Shown: piece after piece, positions 42,389 through 50,042 of the stretch
Position numbering within the stretch: the first letter of the stretch is position 1
Layout: each line of letters opens with the position of its first letter
Position numbers and translations under genes: made by a program
Assembly (NCBI RefSeq): GCF_030116705.1
Contig: NZ_JAOTIK010000004.1
Coordinates: 57,570 to 121,569, forward strand
DNA: 64,000 bases
Direction: 5' to 3'
From: Streptomyces sp. ML-6
Lineage (GTDB): Bacteria; Actinomycetota; Actinomycetes; Streptomycetales; Streptomycetaceae
Notes under the pieces: model-generated
The model's input: the letters and a program-made list of their open reading frames with translations, nothing else
Databases searched by the model: none
Told to the model about the DNA's origin: nothing

Positions 42389-43848
42389 CGGTGGTCCCAG
42401 GAGTTCTCGAAGGAGTCGAATTCGTCGAAGCCGGCCGTGTCGTCGAAGGGGGTGGAGCCGAGGGCGAGCAGTGCGGCCGTCTCGTCCTGTCCGGCCAGTT
42501 CCACGTCGGCGATCCGGGTGCCCGGGTCGGCGACGGCGGCGGCGAGCATCCGTTCGTAGCCGGCCGCGAACCGCTCGACGGTGGCGTGGTCGAGCAGGTC
42601 GGTGTCGTAGGAGAAGACGGCGGTGATGCCGTGGGGGGTCTGTTCGATGCGCAGCAGCAGGTCCAGCTGGCCTTCTTGCTGGGGGACGTCGATGAGGGCG
42701 ATGTCCAGGCCCTTGTGGGTGAGGAAGGGGCCGATGGCCTGTCCGGGCGGGACGTTGGGCACCGGCGGGTCCATCCGGTCCATCTGGACCAGGAACAGGG
42801 CGGTGCGGAAGACGGTGGCCTGCGGGAAGGCCAGGGCGCAGGGGTAGCGGACGTTGACCATGCCCCGCATCACCCGCTCGCCGGCCAGGGCGGCGGTGCC
42901 CCGGAAGGTGCTGGCGGCGTCGAACTGGGCGCGTACCGGCATGGTGTTGAGGAAGCAGCCGATCACGTCCCGCTGCGCCTTGCCCGTCCGGCTGGTGGCG
43001 GGCACGCCGAGGACGAATTCGTCCTGGCCGGTCCAGCGGTGGGTGAGGGCCTGGAAGACGCCGAGCAGGTACGCGAAGGGGGTCACGCCGGCGTCGTCGG
43101 CCGCCGCGTCGAGCCCGTGGGCGGTGGCGGGGTCCAGGACGCGGACCACGGTGGCGCCCTTCAGGGAGCGCACGGCGGGGCGGGGACGGTCCAGGGGGAG
43201 CTGGGCGGCCGGGGCCCGGCCGGCCGACTCGCGCCACCGGGCCGCGGCGCGTTCGCCGGCCGGGGAGGCGGTGTGGCGCAGTTCCTCGGCGGCGTGGTCG
43301 GTGTAGGAGGCGGAAAGGGGGCGCCACTGGGGTGCGGTGCCGGTGGAGATGCCGGCGTAGGCGTCGAGCAGGTCGCGCACGAGCAGCCAGCGGGAGGTGA
43401 AGTCGCTGACGATGTGGTGGGCGGCGGTCACCAGGGCCCATTCGGTGTCGCTGCGGCGCAGCAGCACGACGCGGAAGGCGCCGGTTTCCAGGCGGAAGGG
43501 GCGGGCGCCGGCTTCCTGGGCGGCGTGGCGCAGGCCGTCCTCGTCGGTGCCGTCGAGGTCCTCGTACTCCATGCGGACCAGGGCCCGTTCGGCGGCGGTG
43601 CGCACCGGGGTGCCGTCCTGCTCGGTGAAGACCGAGCGCAGCAGTTCCTGGCGGTCGCCGACGGCGGTGACCGCCTCGGCCATGGCGTCGGGGTCGAGGG
43701 GGCCGCGCAGCAGCAGCGGCATCACGATGTTGTAGGCGGCGCTGTGGGGGGCGACGCGGTAGGCGGTCCACATCGCTTCCTGGACGGCGGTCAGCGGCAG
43801 GGTTTCCCCGGCCGTGGTGGGCTGGTCGGTGCCGGTCGCGGTGGTCAT
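42385..43848 (-). CDS. Free-standing NRPS condensation domain
   Basis: A 487-residue protein consisting of one condensation domain. It opens LPLTAVQEAMWTAYRVAP and keeps the catalytic motif as AAHHIVSD (HHxxxD, with S/F instead of the usual G following) near residue 145. Later core motifs are seen in FVLGVPATSRTGKAQRDVIGCFLNTMPVR. No A or T domain is attached. Because the first NRPS starts with an A domain, this protein is a good candidate to join the PKS-derived acyl chain to the first amino acid in trans, or alternatively to release or cyclise the product. ATGA overlaps tie it to the genes on both sides. Confidence 0.88.
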   Translation of the reverse strand: MTTATGTDQPTTAGETLPLTAVQEAMWTAYRVAPHSAAYNIVMPLLLRGPLDPDAMAEAVTAVGDRQELLRSVFTEQDGTPVRTAAERALVRMEYEDLDGTDEDGLRHAAQEAGARPFRLETGAFRVVLLRRSDTEWALVTAAHHIVSDFTSRWLLVRDLLDAYAGISTGTAPQWRPLSASYTDHAAEELRHTASPAGERAAARWRESAGRAPAAQLPLDRPRPAVRSLKGATVVRVLDPATAHGLDAAADDAGVTPFAYLLGVFQALTHRWTGQDEFVLGVPATSRTGKAQRDVIGCFLNTMPVRAQFDAASTFRGTAALAGERVMRGMVNVRYPCALAFPQATVFRTALFLVQMDRMDPPVPNVPPGQAIGPFLTHKGLDIALIDVPQQEGQLDLLLRIEQTPHGITAVFSYDTDLLDHATVERFAAGYERMLAAAVADPGTRIADVELAGQDETAALLALGSTPFDDTAGFDEFDSFENSWDHR

Positions 43849-44567
43849 CCGCAGCCTCCCGCGTGGCTCATGTCGGTGGTCCGGCCCGCGGCGGTGGCGG
43901 GGGGCTCCCCCTCGGCACCGGTTCCGGTTCCGGTGGGGGCGGGGGTGGTGAGGGAGGCGGCGAAGTCGGTGACGCGGTCCAGGCCCCAGTACGGTTCGCT
44001 GCCGTTGATGAAGTACGGGACGCCGAAGACGCCGTCGCGGTGCACGTCCAGGAGGGCCTGGACGCCCTGTTCGCGTACGAGGGGGTGGTGGGGGGCCTGG
44101 GCGACCTCTTCCCCGTCCAGGCCGATCTCCTCGGCCAGTTCGCGTACCACGTCCGGGTCGCAGATGTCGCGTCCCTCCAGCCAGCGGGCCCGGCCGGCGC
44201 GGGCGGCCCAGGCGCGGCCCAGTCCCTCGCGCTGGGCGAGGAACCAGGTCAGGTGGGCCGGTTCCCACCAGGGTTTGCGGTCCACCGGCCAGGTCAGGGT
44301 CATGTTGCGGGCGGCGGCCAGGCGGCGTACGTCGCGCAGGATGTAGAACTGCTTGGCGCGGGACATGGGGTGGAAGGGGAACTCGGCGCCGGGTGCGGCC
44401 CGGGCCAGGAGTTTCTCGCTGGTGGGGTCCGGTTCCCAGAACGGGCGCCACTGGATGCGGTCCAGGAGCTGGGGGTGGTCGCGTTCCAGGTCGGCGAGGG
44501 CGAAGAAGTTGTAGGGGCTGCGCAGGCTGAAGTAGAACCGGGGCGGCCTGGTGGTGCGGGCGGTCAT
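43845..44567 (-). CDS. DsbA-family protein, 2-hydroxychromene-2-carboxylate isomerase-like
   Basis: A 240-residue thioredoxin-fold protein. The start PRFYFSLRSPYNFFALADL matches the FYFDFxSPYxY signature of 2-hydroxychromene-2-carboxylate isomerases, where the serine replaces the DsbA cysteine pair. Helical middle sections and the late GVFGVPYFINGSEPYWGLDRV are also typical. Known members catalyse cis-trans isomerisation assisted by a thiol cofactor. Beside a small type II PKS, a role in setting double-bond geometry of a polyene acyl chain is plausible but unproven. The ATG at 44567 has AAGGAG six bases upstream; the C-terminal 35 residues are low complexity. Confidence 0.82.
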   Translation of the reverse strand: MTARTTRPPRFYFSLRSPYNFFALADLERDHPQLLDRIQWRPFWEPDPTSEKLLARAAPGAEFPFHPMSRAKQFYILRDVRRLAAARNMTLTWPVDRKPWWEPAHLTWFLAQREGLGRAWAARAGRARWLEGRDICDPDVVRELAEEIGLDGEEVAQAPHHPLVREQGVQALLDVHRDGVFGVPYFINGSEPYWGLDRVTDFAASLTTPAPTGTGTGAEGEPPATAAGRTTDMSHAGGCG

Positions 44568-44724
44568 GGCGGACTCCTTGGAATCACGGGGTCGCGGGGG
44601 CACGGAGGGCGCGGGGCGCGGAGGTCGCGGGGGTGCAGGGGCCGCGGGGGGCGCCGGGGCCGCGGGGGTGGGAAGAGTGGGGGGCCGCGGGGGGTGCGGG
44701 GGTGAGGGGTGGGGTGGGGTGGGG

Positions 44725-45468
44725 TCAGACGACCAGGCCGCCGTCGATGGAGAAGACCTGTCCGGTGATGTAGGCGGCGCGGTCGGAGGCGAGGAAGGCC
44801 ACCAGTTCGGCGACTTCCCCGGGCTCCCCGAACCGGCCGAGGGGGATGTTCCTGGTCATGGTGGTGGTGTACTTCTCGGAGAGCTGGCCGGTCATGTCGG
44901 TGCGGATGAAGCCGGGGGCCACGGTGTTGGCGCGCAGTCCGGCCCGGCCGCATTCCTTGGCCAGGGCCTTGGTGAAGCCGATGATCCCGGCCTTGGAGGC
45001 GGAGTAGTTGGTCTGGCCGGCCTGGCCGCGGGCGGCGACCGAGGAGAGGGTGATCACGGTGCCCCGGCGGCGTTTCATCATCGGGAAGACCACGGCCCTG
45101 GCGAAGTTGTACGTGCCGTCGAGGTTGGTGCCCACCACGGCGTCCCAGTCGGCGTCGGTGAGGGTGGCCAGGTTGCTGTCCCGGACGATTCCGGCGGCGG
45201 TGACCAGGGTGTCCACGGGGCCGAGGGTGTCCTCGGTCTCGGCGACGAAGGCGCGGACCTGTTCGCGGTCGGTGACCTCGACGCGGCCGGTCAGGGTCCG
45301 GGCGCCGTGTTCGTGGGCCGCCTTCGCGGCGAGCAGGGCCTCCTGGGTCCGGGAGCGGTAGCACAGGGCCACGTCGTACCCGTCGCGGGCCAGTGCCTCC
45401 ACGACGGACCGTCCGATGCCGCGCGATCCGCCGGTGACCAGGGCCACCGGCCTGGGAGTGTCGGACAT
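44725..45468 (-). CDS. 3-oxoacyl-ACP reductase, FabG-like (PKS ketoreductase)
   Basis: A 247-residue short-chain dehydrogenase. The NADPH-binding ALVTGGSRGIGRSVVEAL, the LVTAAGIVRDSNLATL segment, and the catalytic triad with S in ITLSSVAARG and YSASKAG (Tyr and Lys, near residues 150-154) are intact. TYNFARAVVFPMMKRRRGTVI is typical of FabG. It would reduce the beta-keto group made by the KS pair on the discrete ACP. It is separated from KS-beta by 237 bp containing repeats and a hairpin, so its expression may be uncoupled from the KS genes. No dehydratase gene was seen in the window. Confidence 0.92.
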   Translation of the reverse strand: MSDTPRPVALVTGGSRGIGRSVVEALARDGYDVALCYRSRTQEALLAAKAAHEHGARTLTGRVEVTDREQVRAFVAETEDTLGPVDTLVTAAGIVRDSNLATLTDADWDAVVGTNLDGTYNFARAVVFPMMKRRRGTVITLSSVAARGQAGQTNYSASKAGIIGFTKALAKECGRAGLRANTVAPGFIRTDMTGQLSEKYTTTMTRNIPLGRFGEPGEVAELVAFLASDRAAYITGQVFSIDGGLVV

Positions 45469-45534
45469 GGTGCGTGCCCTTTCTGCTCTGCGAGTACTGC
45501 GCGGGAAGTCCGGAAGGCCGGGGGCCGGGAAGGC

Positions 45535-45628
45535 GGGGCGGGGTTGGCGGGGCGGGGTTGGCGGGGCGGGGTTGGCGGGGCGGGGTTGGTGGTGCGGGGT
45601 TGGTGGTGCGGGCGGGGTTGGTGGTGCG
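45535..45628 (-). repeat. 15-bp tandem repeat upstream of the ketoreductase gene
   Basis: Four or so copies of GGCGGGGCGGGGTTG followed by variants with GGTGGTGCGGGGTT. Non-coding in every sensible reading. Confidence 0.65.
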
Positions 45629-45661
45629 GGACACGGCCCCGCGGGGGTGGGGGCCGTGTCC
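45629..45661 (-). terminator. Hairpin between KS-beta and ketoreductase genes
   Basis: A perfect 12-bp stem with a nine-base loop, 45 bp after the KS-beta stop. Because the genes are co-oriented, it may attenuate rather than end transcription. Confidence 0.5.
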
Positions 45662-45705
45662 GGCTGGTGGTGCCCGCCGCCCCGGGGGGAAGGAAGGGGC
45701 GGGGT

Positions 45706-46803
45706 TCAGGGGGCGAGGCGGAGCAGGGCCGCGCCGACGGTGCCGTCCCGGTCGAGGGCGGTGACCAGGGCGGGGCGGCCGGCCAGGTCCGGGCGGGCGG
45801 CGGGGGCGGCGAGGACGGCGGCGAGCTGGAAGGCGGCGCCGGCCGCGGTGGTGTCGCCGATCAGGGGGCGGACCTCGGTGCGCGGGGCGGTGAGGTGGTC
45901 CAGGGCCGTGCGTTCCTGCTTGCCCAGGATGCCGGGCGGGGTGCCGGGGGCGATGAGGGCGATGTCGTCGGGGGTGTGCCCGGCGGCGGCCAGGACGTCG
46001 TCGATGCAGTTCTTCAGCACGGCGCCGGCGCGGTCGGTGCTGCGGAAGGCGCGGAAGCGGCAGCCGAGGACCGTGGCCAGGGGGGTGCGGTGGGCGCGGC
46101 GGGCGGCCTCGGCGCTCTCCAGGAGGAACAGGGCCGCGCCCTCGCCCAGCGGCCCGGCCTCGCCGCCGTGGTGGTCGGCGGCCTGTTCCAGGCGGGCGCG
46201 CTGGAGCGAGAACTCCTCGGCGGCGCCCGCCAGGAGTGCGCCGGCGTGGCCGCCGCGCAGCAGCCGGGAGGCGTAGTTGAGGGCGAGCAGTCCGGTGGCG
46301 GCGCCCGCGGAGACGGTGACGTTGGGGCCCTTGAGCGTGTGCCGGATGGCGCTGTGCCCGGTGGGGCAGTTCATCACGGTGTTGGGGAACTTGGCGGGGT
46401 CGACCAGGTAGGGGGCCTTGCCGGTGAGGGCGTCGCGGGTGAAGTCCATGATCGACTGGACGCTGCCGGAGGTGCCCAGGACCAGGCCGGTGTGCTCGGC
46501 GTCGTCGGCCGGGCCCGTTGCGTACTCCTCCAGGAGCATGCCCACGGTGGTGGCGGCGATGGCGGTGACCCGGTCCATGGAGCGGGTGCCCTTGCGGCCG
46601 AGGACGGCCCTGATGTCGAAGCCGGGGATGAGTCCGGCCCGTTCGTAGGGCACCGGCCACTGCTCGCCGTCCAGGCCGGTGAGGGCGGTGCGGCCCTCGT
46701 GCAGTCCGGTCGTGAACCCGTCCCGGCCCAGCCCGTACGGGCTGGAGACGGCCCAGCCCGAGACGACCAGGTCCTGCGCGGGGGTGACCGCGTCGGCTGA
46801 CAT
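45706..46803 (-). CDS. KS-beta (chain-length-factor-like) ketosynthase
   Basis: A 365-residue ketosynthase homologue lacking the active-site cysteine. The nucleophile-elbow region reads GPNVTVSAGAATGLLALNYA, with Ala where KS-alpha has Cys, and the two catalytic histidines are not in their usual motifs (only LIGDTTAAGAAF remains). This is the pattern of the beta subunit in type II PKS heterodimers, which sets chain length. It follows the KS-alpha gene by six bases. Small KS/KS-beta pairs of this kind make short, highly reduced or polyene chains in several peptide clusters. GAGGAG supports the start. Confidence 0.88.
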   Translation of the reverse strand: MSADAVTPAQDLVVSGWAVSSPYGLGRDGFTTGLHEGRTALTGLDGEQWPVPYERAGLIPGFDIRAVLGRKGTRSMDRVTAIAATTVGMLLEEYATGPADDAEHTGLVLGTSGSVQSIMDFTRDALTGKAPYLVDPAKFPNTVMNCPTGHSAIRHTLKGPNVTVSAGAATGLLALNYASRLLRGGHAGALLAGAAEEFSLQRARLEQAADHHGGEAGPLGEGAALFLLESAEAARRAHRTPLATVLGCRFRAFRSTDRAGAVLKNCIDDVLAAAGHTPDDIALIAPGTPPGILGKQERTALDHLTAPRTEVRPLIGDTTAAGAAFQLAAVLAAPAARPDLAGRPALVTALDRDGTVGAALLRLAP

Positions 46804-46809
46804 GCCGTT

Positions 46810-48135
46810 TCAGCTCCTCTCTGTGGCCGCGCGGGGCCGGTTCACGCCGCCGTCGAGGGGGCGGGCGGGCAGGGGGTGTGCGGTGTCCTGGTCCCAGTGG
46901 CCGAGCATCAGGACCGCGTTGTTCCCGCCGAAGGCGAGGCCGTTGTTCTGCACGACGCGCAGCCTGGCCCCGACCGCCTGGTTGGGCACGCAGTCCACCG
47001 CGCACTCGGGGTCGGTGGTGCGGTGGTTGATGGTGGGCGGGATGAAGCCCTCCCGCAGGGCCAGGGAGCAGGCCGCGGCGGCCAGTGCGCTCGCGGCGCC
47101 CATGGTGTGGCCGATCATCGACTTGATCGACACGGTGCGCGGCATGCGGTCGCCGAAGACCTGCCGGATCGCGCCGACCTCGGTGACGTCGTTGGCCCTG
47201 GTGCCGGTGCCGTGCGCCGAGATGAAGTCCACCTCGTGTGCCTGGATGCCGGCGTTGCGGTGGGCGGCGGTGATGCAGCGGGCGATGGAGTCGCGGTCGG
47301 GGGCCACGGGGTGGCTGGCGTCGCAGGACAGTCCGTAGCCCAGGACCTCGGCGTAGATGCGGGCGCCGCGGGCCAGGGCGGAGGGCAGGGACTCCATCAG
47401 CAGGATGCCCGCGCCCTCGCCGGTCAGGATGCCCTGCCGGCCGGTGTCGAAGGGGCGGCACACGTCGGGGGCGATGGTGCCCAGGCGGTAGAAGCCGGTG
47501 AACGTCTTGCGGCACAGGGCGTCGGCCCCGCCGCACAGGGCCATCTCCACGTCGCCGGAGCTGATCGCGTCGTAGCCGGAGCCGACCGCGTAGTTCCCCG
47601 CGGCGCAGGCGGTGGGGACGGTGACCGTCTCCACGTCCTCCAGGCCCAGTTCGCGCACGATGCCGGCGGAGAGCCGGCCGGGCCACACCCGGCGGGCGAC
47701 GGTGGCGTCCAGCCGGTCCGGGCCGCCGGCGACCTGCAGGGCCGTCAGGTGGTCCAGGTCGCGGGACTCGCCGTCGGTGGTGCCGACCGAGACCAGGGTG
47801 CGCCTGGCCCGTACGTCGTCCTCGGTCAGTCCCGCGTCCGCGACCGCCATCCGGCTGCCGGCCACCGCGAACTGCGCGGCCCGGCCGAGCTCCTCGGCCG
47901 GGGTGTCGCGCAGCCACTGCCCGGGGTCGAAATCGGTGATCTCGCAGGCGTTGGCGTGCGCGAAGCCCGTGGTGTCGAAGGCGCTGATGGGCTGGGCGCC
48001 GCTGCGCCCGGCCCGCAGCCCCTCGGCGAAGGCGTCCACCCCGGTGCCGATGCTGGTCACCACGCCGAGCCCGGTGATCACCACCCGGTGGCGGGGGGCC
48101 GTGCGCGGGGTGGCGCCGTGCGTGGCCGCGCTCAC
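46810..48135 (-). CDS. Beta-ketoacyl-ACP synthase (KS-alpha, FabF-like)
   Basis: A 441-residue elongating ketosynthase with an intact catalytic triad. The nucleophile Cys is in VPTACAAGNYAVGSG near residue 180, and the histidines are in SAHGTGTRANDVTE near 320 and MIGHTMGAASAL near 355. The N-terminal VVITGLGVVTSIGTG and C-terminal NGLAFGGNNAVLML are typical of the family. It forms the heterodimer with KS-beta and extends malonyl units on the adjacent ACP. GTG at 48135 overlaps the ACP stop codon (GTGA). The longer frame reaching 49842 crosses two other genes and is rejected. Confidence 0.93.
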   Translation of the reverse strand: MSAATHGATPRTAPRHRVVITGLGVVTSIGTGVDAFAEGLRAGRSGAQPISAFDTTGFAHANACEITDFDPGQWLRDTPAEELGRAAQFAVAGSRMAVADAGLTEDDVRARRTLVSVGTTDGESRDLDHLTALQVAGGPDRLDATVARRVWPGRLSAGIVRELGLEDVETVTVPTACAAGNYAVGSGYDAISSGDVEMALCGGADALCRKTFTGFYRLGTIAPDVCRPFDTGRQGILTGEGAGILLMESLPSALARGARIYAEVLGYGLSCDASHPVAPDRDSIARCITAAHRNAGIQAHEVDFISAHGTGTRANDVTEVGAIRQVFGDRMPRTVSIKSMIGHTMGAASALAAAACSLALREGFIPPTINHRTTDPECAVDCVPNQAVGARLRVVQNNGLAFGGNNAVLMLGHWDQDTAHPLPARPLDGGVNRPRAATERS

Positions 48136-48395
48136 TTTCCCTCGGCCTCCGCGACCACGGCGTACACGCCTGCCAGGTTGGTCATGCGGCTGAGCTCGGC
48201 CTGCTCCAGGGCGATGTCGAAGGCGCGCTCCATCGCGGAGAGGATCTCGATGGTGCGCAGGGAGTCCGCGTCGTGCTCCTCCTTGAAGAGGCTGGTGTCG
48301 GTGACCTCGTCGAGGTCCAGCTCGAGGATGTCGCAGACGATTTCCTTGATCTCGGCCTTGCGCTCGGTGCTGAGGTCGGCGATCTGGGTGGTCAT
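48132..48395 (-). CDS. Acyl carrier protein
   Basis: An 87-residue ACP. The phosphopantetheine attachment serine is in EHDADSLRTIEIL near residue 44; note DADSL where most ACPs have GxDSL. Four-helix features are seen (ERKAEIKEIVCDILELDLDEV at the start, SAMERAFDIALEQAE after the serine). It is the discrete carrier for the KS pair and a substrate for one of the two PPTases. The first gene of the KS unit, it is preceded by CGGAGG nine bases upstream and a long repetitive leader. Confidence 0.93.
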   Translation of the reverse strand: MTTQIADLSTERKAEIKEIVCDILELDLDEVTDTSLFKEEHDADSLRTIEILSAMERAFDIALEQAELSRMTNLAGVYAVVAEAEGK

Positions 48396-48776
48396 GGGAT
48401 GCCTCCGGGTATCGGTTCGGGTTCTTCTGGGGCCTGGCCCCTTTTTTTTCCGGGCCCTTCATCTCCGGGCCCTTCATCCCCGGCCCCCCCTTTTTTTCCG
48501 GGTCCTTCTTCCCCGGCCCCCTTCTTCCGGGTCCTTCTTCTCCCGGCCGGGACTCCCGGTGCAAGGGCCCCCGGGTGCCGGGGATTTCGGTTTCCGGGGG
48601 TTTCCGGTGCCGGGCCCCGGGTGCCGGGGATTTCCGGTGCCGGGGTTTCGGTGCCGGGGTTCTTTCGGTGCCGGGTTTTCGGGTGCGGGGTTTCGGTGCC
48701 GGGGTTCTTCCGGTGCCGGGGGTGGGGGTGCGGGTTTCCGGGTTCCTGGTGGGAGAAATCCTGCGGCGGCCCGCTA
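48396..48776 (-). repeat. Low-complexity leader upstream of the ACP gene
   Basis: This 381-bp gap holds no gene. The half near the ACP has repeated TTTTTTTCCGGG and CCTTCTTCCCCGG-type units (A-rich runs on the transcribed strand). The other half has many copies of GGTGCCGGGGTTTC. It could be a long structured leader, or contain a terminator for sbnA. Confidence 0.6.
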
Positions 48777-49829
48777 TTACTGGGCTATATCGGCCAGTTG
48801 CCCCGCCGCGGGAGCGGGTGCGGGGGTCTGGTCCCACAGGTGGGTGACGTCCCCGAAGTGGCGGCGTACCCAGGTGTCGTCGTAGATCGTGTCGAGGTAG
48901 CGGTCGCCGCCGTCGGGCAGCACGATCACGACGTTGGAGCCGGGTGGTATGGCGGGGGCGAGGCGGGCCAGGGCGGCGACGACGGCGCCCGAGGAGCCGC
49001 CGGCCAGGATCGCCTCGCGGCGTACCAGGGTGCGGCAGCCCACCACGCAGTCCAGGTCGCCGACGTGCACGACGCGGTCGGCGTCGCCGGGCCGCAGCAG
49101 GCGGGGGGCGATGGACGCGCCGTGGCCGGGCACCAGGCGGGTGCAGGGGGCGGGCGGGCCGAACAGGGCGCTGCCCAGGGCGTCGACGGCGTTGAGGGTG
49201 GTGCCCAGGCGGTGGTGGCGGATGTAGTCGGCGCAGCCGCCGAGGGTGCCGCTGGTGCCGGCGGCCACGACGAGCTGGTCGACCTTGCCGTCCAGGGCGA
49301 GGTCGATCTCCTGCATGGTGGTGTGGTGGGCCTGCCGGTTGAGCGGGTTGGCGTACTGGTCGGGCCAGTAGGCGTGGGGGGTGGCCGCCACGAGTTCGGC
49401 GACCCGGTGCAGGCGGGCGGGCAGCAGCTGGCCGGTGGCCGGGTCGGGTTCGGTGATGATCTCGACCTCGGCGCCGTAGGCGCGCAGGATCGCGATGTTC
49501 TGCCGGGTGGTGCGGGAGTCGACCACGCACACGAGCCGCAGGCCGTAGTAGCCGCAGATCTGCGCCAGTCCGATCGCGAGGTTTCCCGAGCTGGACTCGA
49601 TGACCGTGGAGCGGCCGGGGACGAGTTCGCCCGACCGGATTCTCGCGGCCACCATGTTCAGCGCGGAGCGGTCCTTGACGCTGCCGCCGGGGTTGAAGCG
49701 CTCCATCTTGGCGAACACCCGCGAAGCGAACCCCGGTATCAGCCGTTCGAGCTCTACGAGCGGGGTTCCTCCCACGGTGGAAAGGATTCCTTTCGGCCCC
49801 GTCTTCGGCTCCCGTTCTGTGCGCGGCAT
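48777..49829 (-). CDS. sbnA: SbnA-like 2,3-diaminopropionate biosynthesis enzyme
   Basis: A 350-residue PLP-dependent enzyme of the cysteine synthase fold. The PLP lysine is in ERFNPGGSVKDRSALNM near residue 47, the substrate loop in IESSSGNLAIGLAQIC near 80, and the phosphate-binding loop in VVAAGTSGTLGGCADYIR near 180. SbnA condenses O-phosphoserine with glutamate to ACEGA, which SbnB then oxidises to 2,3-diaminopropionate. An SbnB homologue lies at 58687, so the pair is complete although split 9 kb apart. The ATG at 49829 gives the expected family length. The promoter carries a SARP box and faces the halogenase promoter. Confidence 0.9.
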   Translation of the reverse strand: MPRTEREPKTGPKGILSTVGGTPLVELERLIPGFASRVFAKMERFNPGGSVKDRSALNMVAARIRSGELVPGRSTVIESSSGNLAIGLAQICGYYGLRLVCVVDSRTTRQNIAILRAYGAEVEIITEPDPATGQLLPARLHRVAELVAATPHAYWPDQYANPLNRQAHHTTMQEIDLALDGKVDQLVVAAGTSGTLGGCADYIRHHRLGTTLNAVDALGSALFGPPAPCTRLVPGHGASIAPRLLRPGDADRVVHVGDLDCVVGCRTLVRREAILAGGSSGAVVAALARLAPAIPPGSNVVIVLPDGGDRYLDTIYDDTWVRRHFGDVTHLWDQTPAPAPAAGQLADIAQ

Positions 49830-49881
49830 GTGATGCGGCCATCCTCTGCTGGGGGATACGAGTACGGAATCAACAGGTCCC

Positions 49882-49913
49882 AGGCTGTGCCCGTGCGCTA
49901 TACGCCCTCCATA
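49882..49913 (-). promoter_or_regulatory. SARP-box promoter of sbnA
   Basis: Minus strand: heptamers TATGGAG and TATAGCG on an 11-bp period, then eight bases and CAGCCT. It is 53 bp before the sbnA start, in a 213-bp region shared with the halogenase. Confidence 0.5.
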
Positions 49914-49956
49914 AGTACCGGGCCCCGCCGATCTCATTCGGCCTTTTCCGCCGGGT

Positions 49957-49988
49957 TATAGATGTGCCGTAGACAGGCTGCCGATTCT
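49957..49988 (+). promoter_or_regulatory. SARP-box promoter of the halogenase operon
   Basis: Heptamers TATAGAT and CGTAGAC on an 11-bp period, then eight bases and GATTCT, 54 bp before the halogenase ATG. Confidence 0.55.
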
Positions 49989-50042
49989 GGCCATCTCCAC
50001 AGTTACGGCACCGTAACTCCGTCCGGAAGAGGGAAATCTGAT

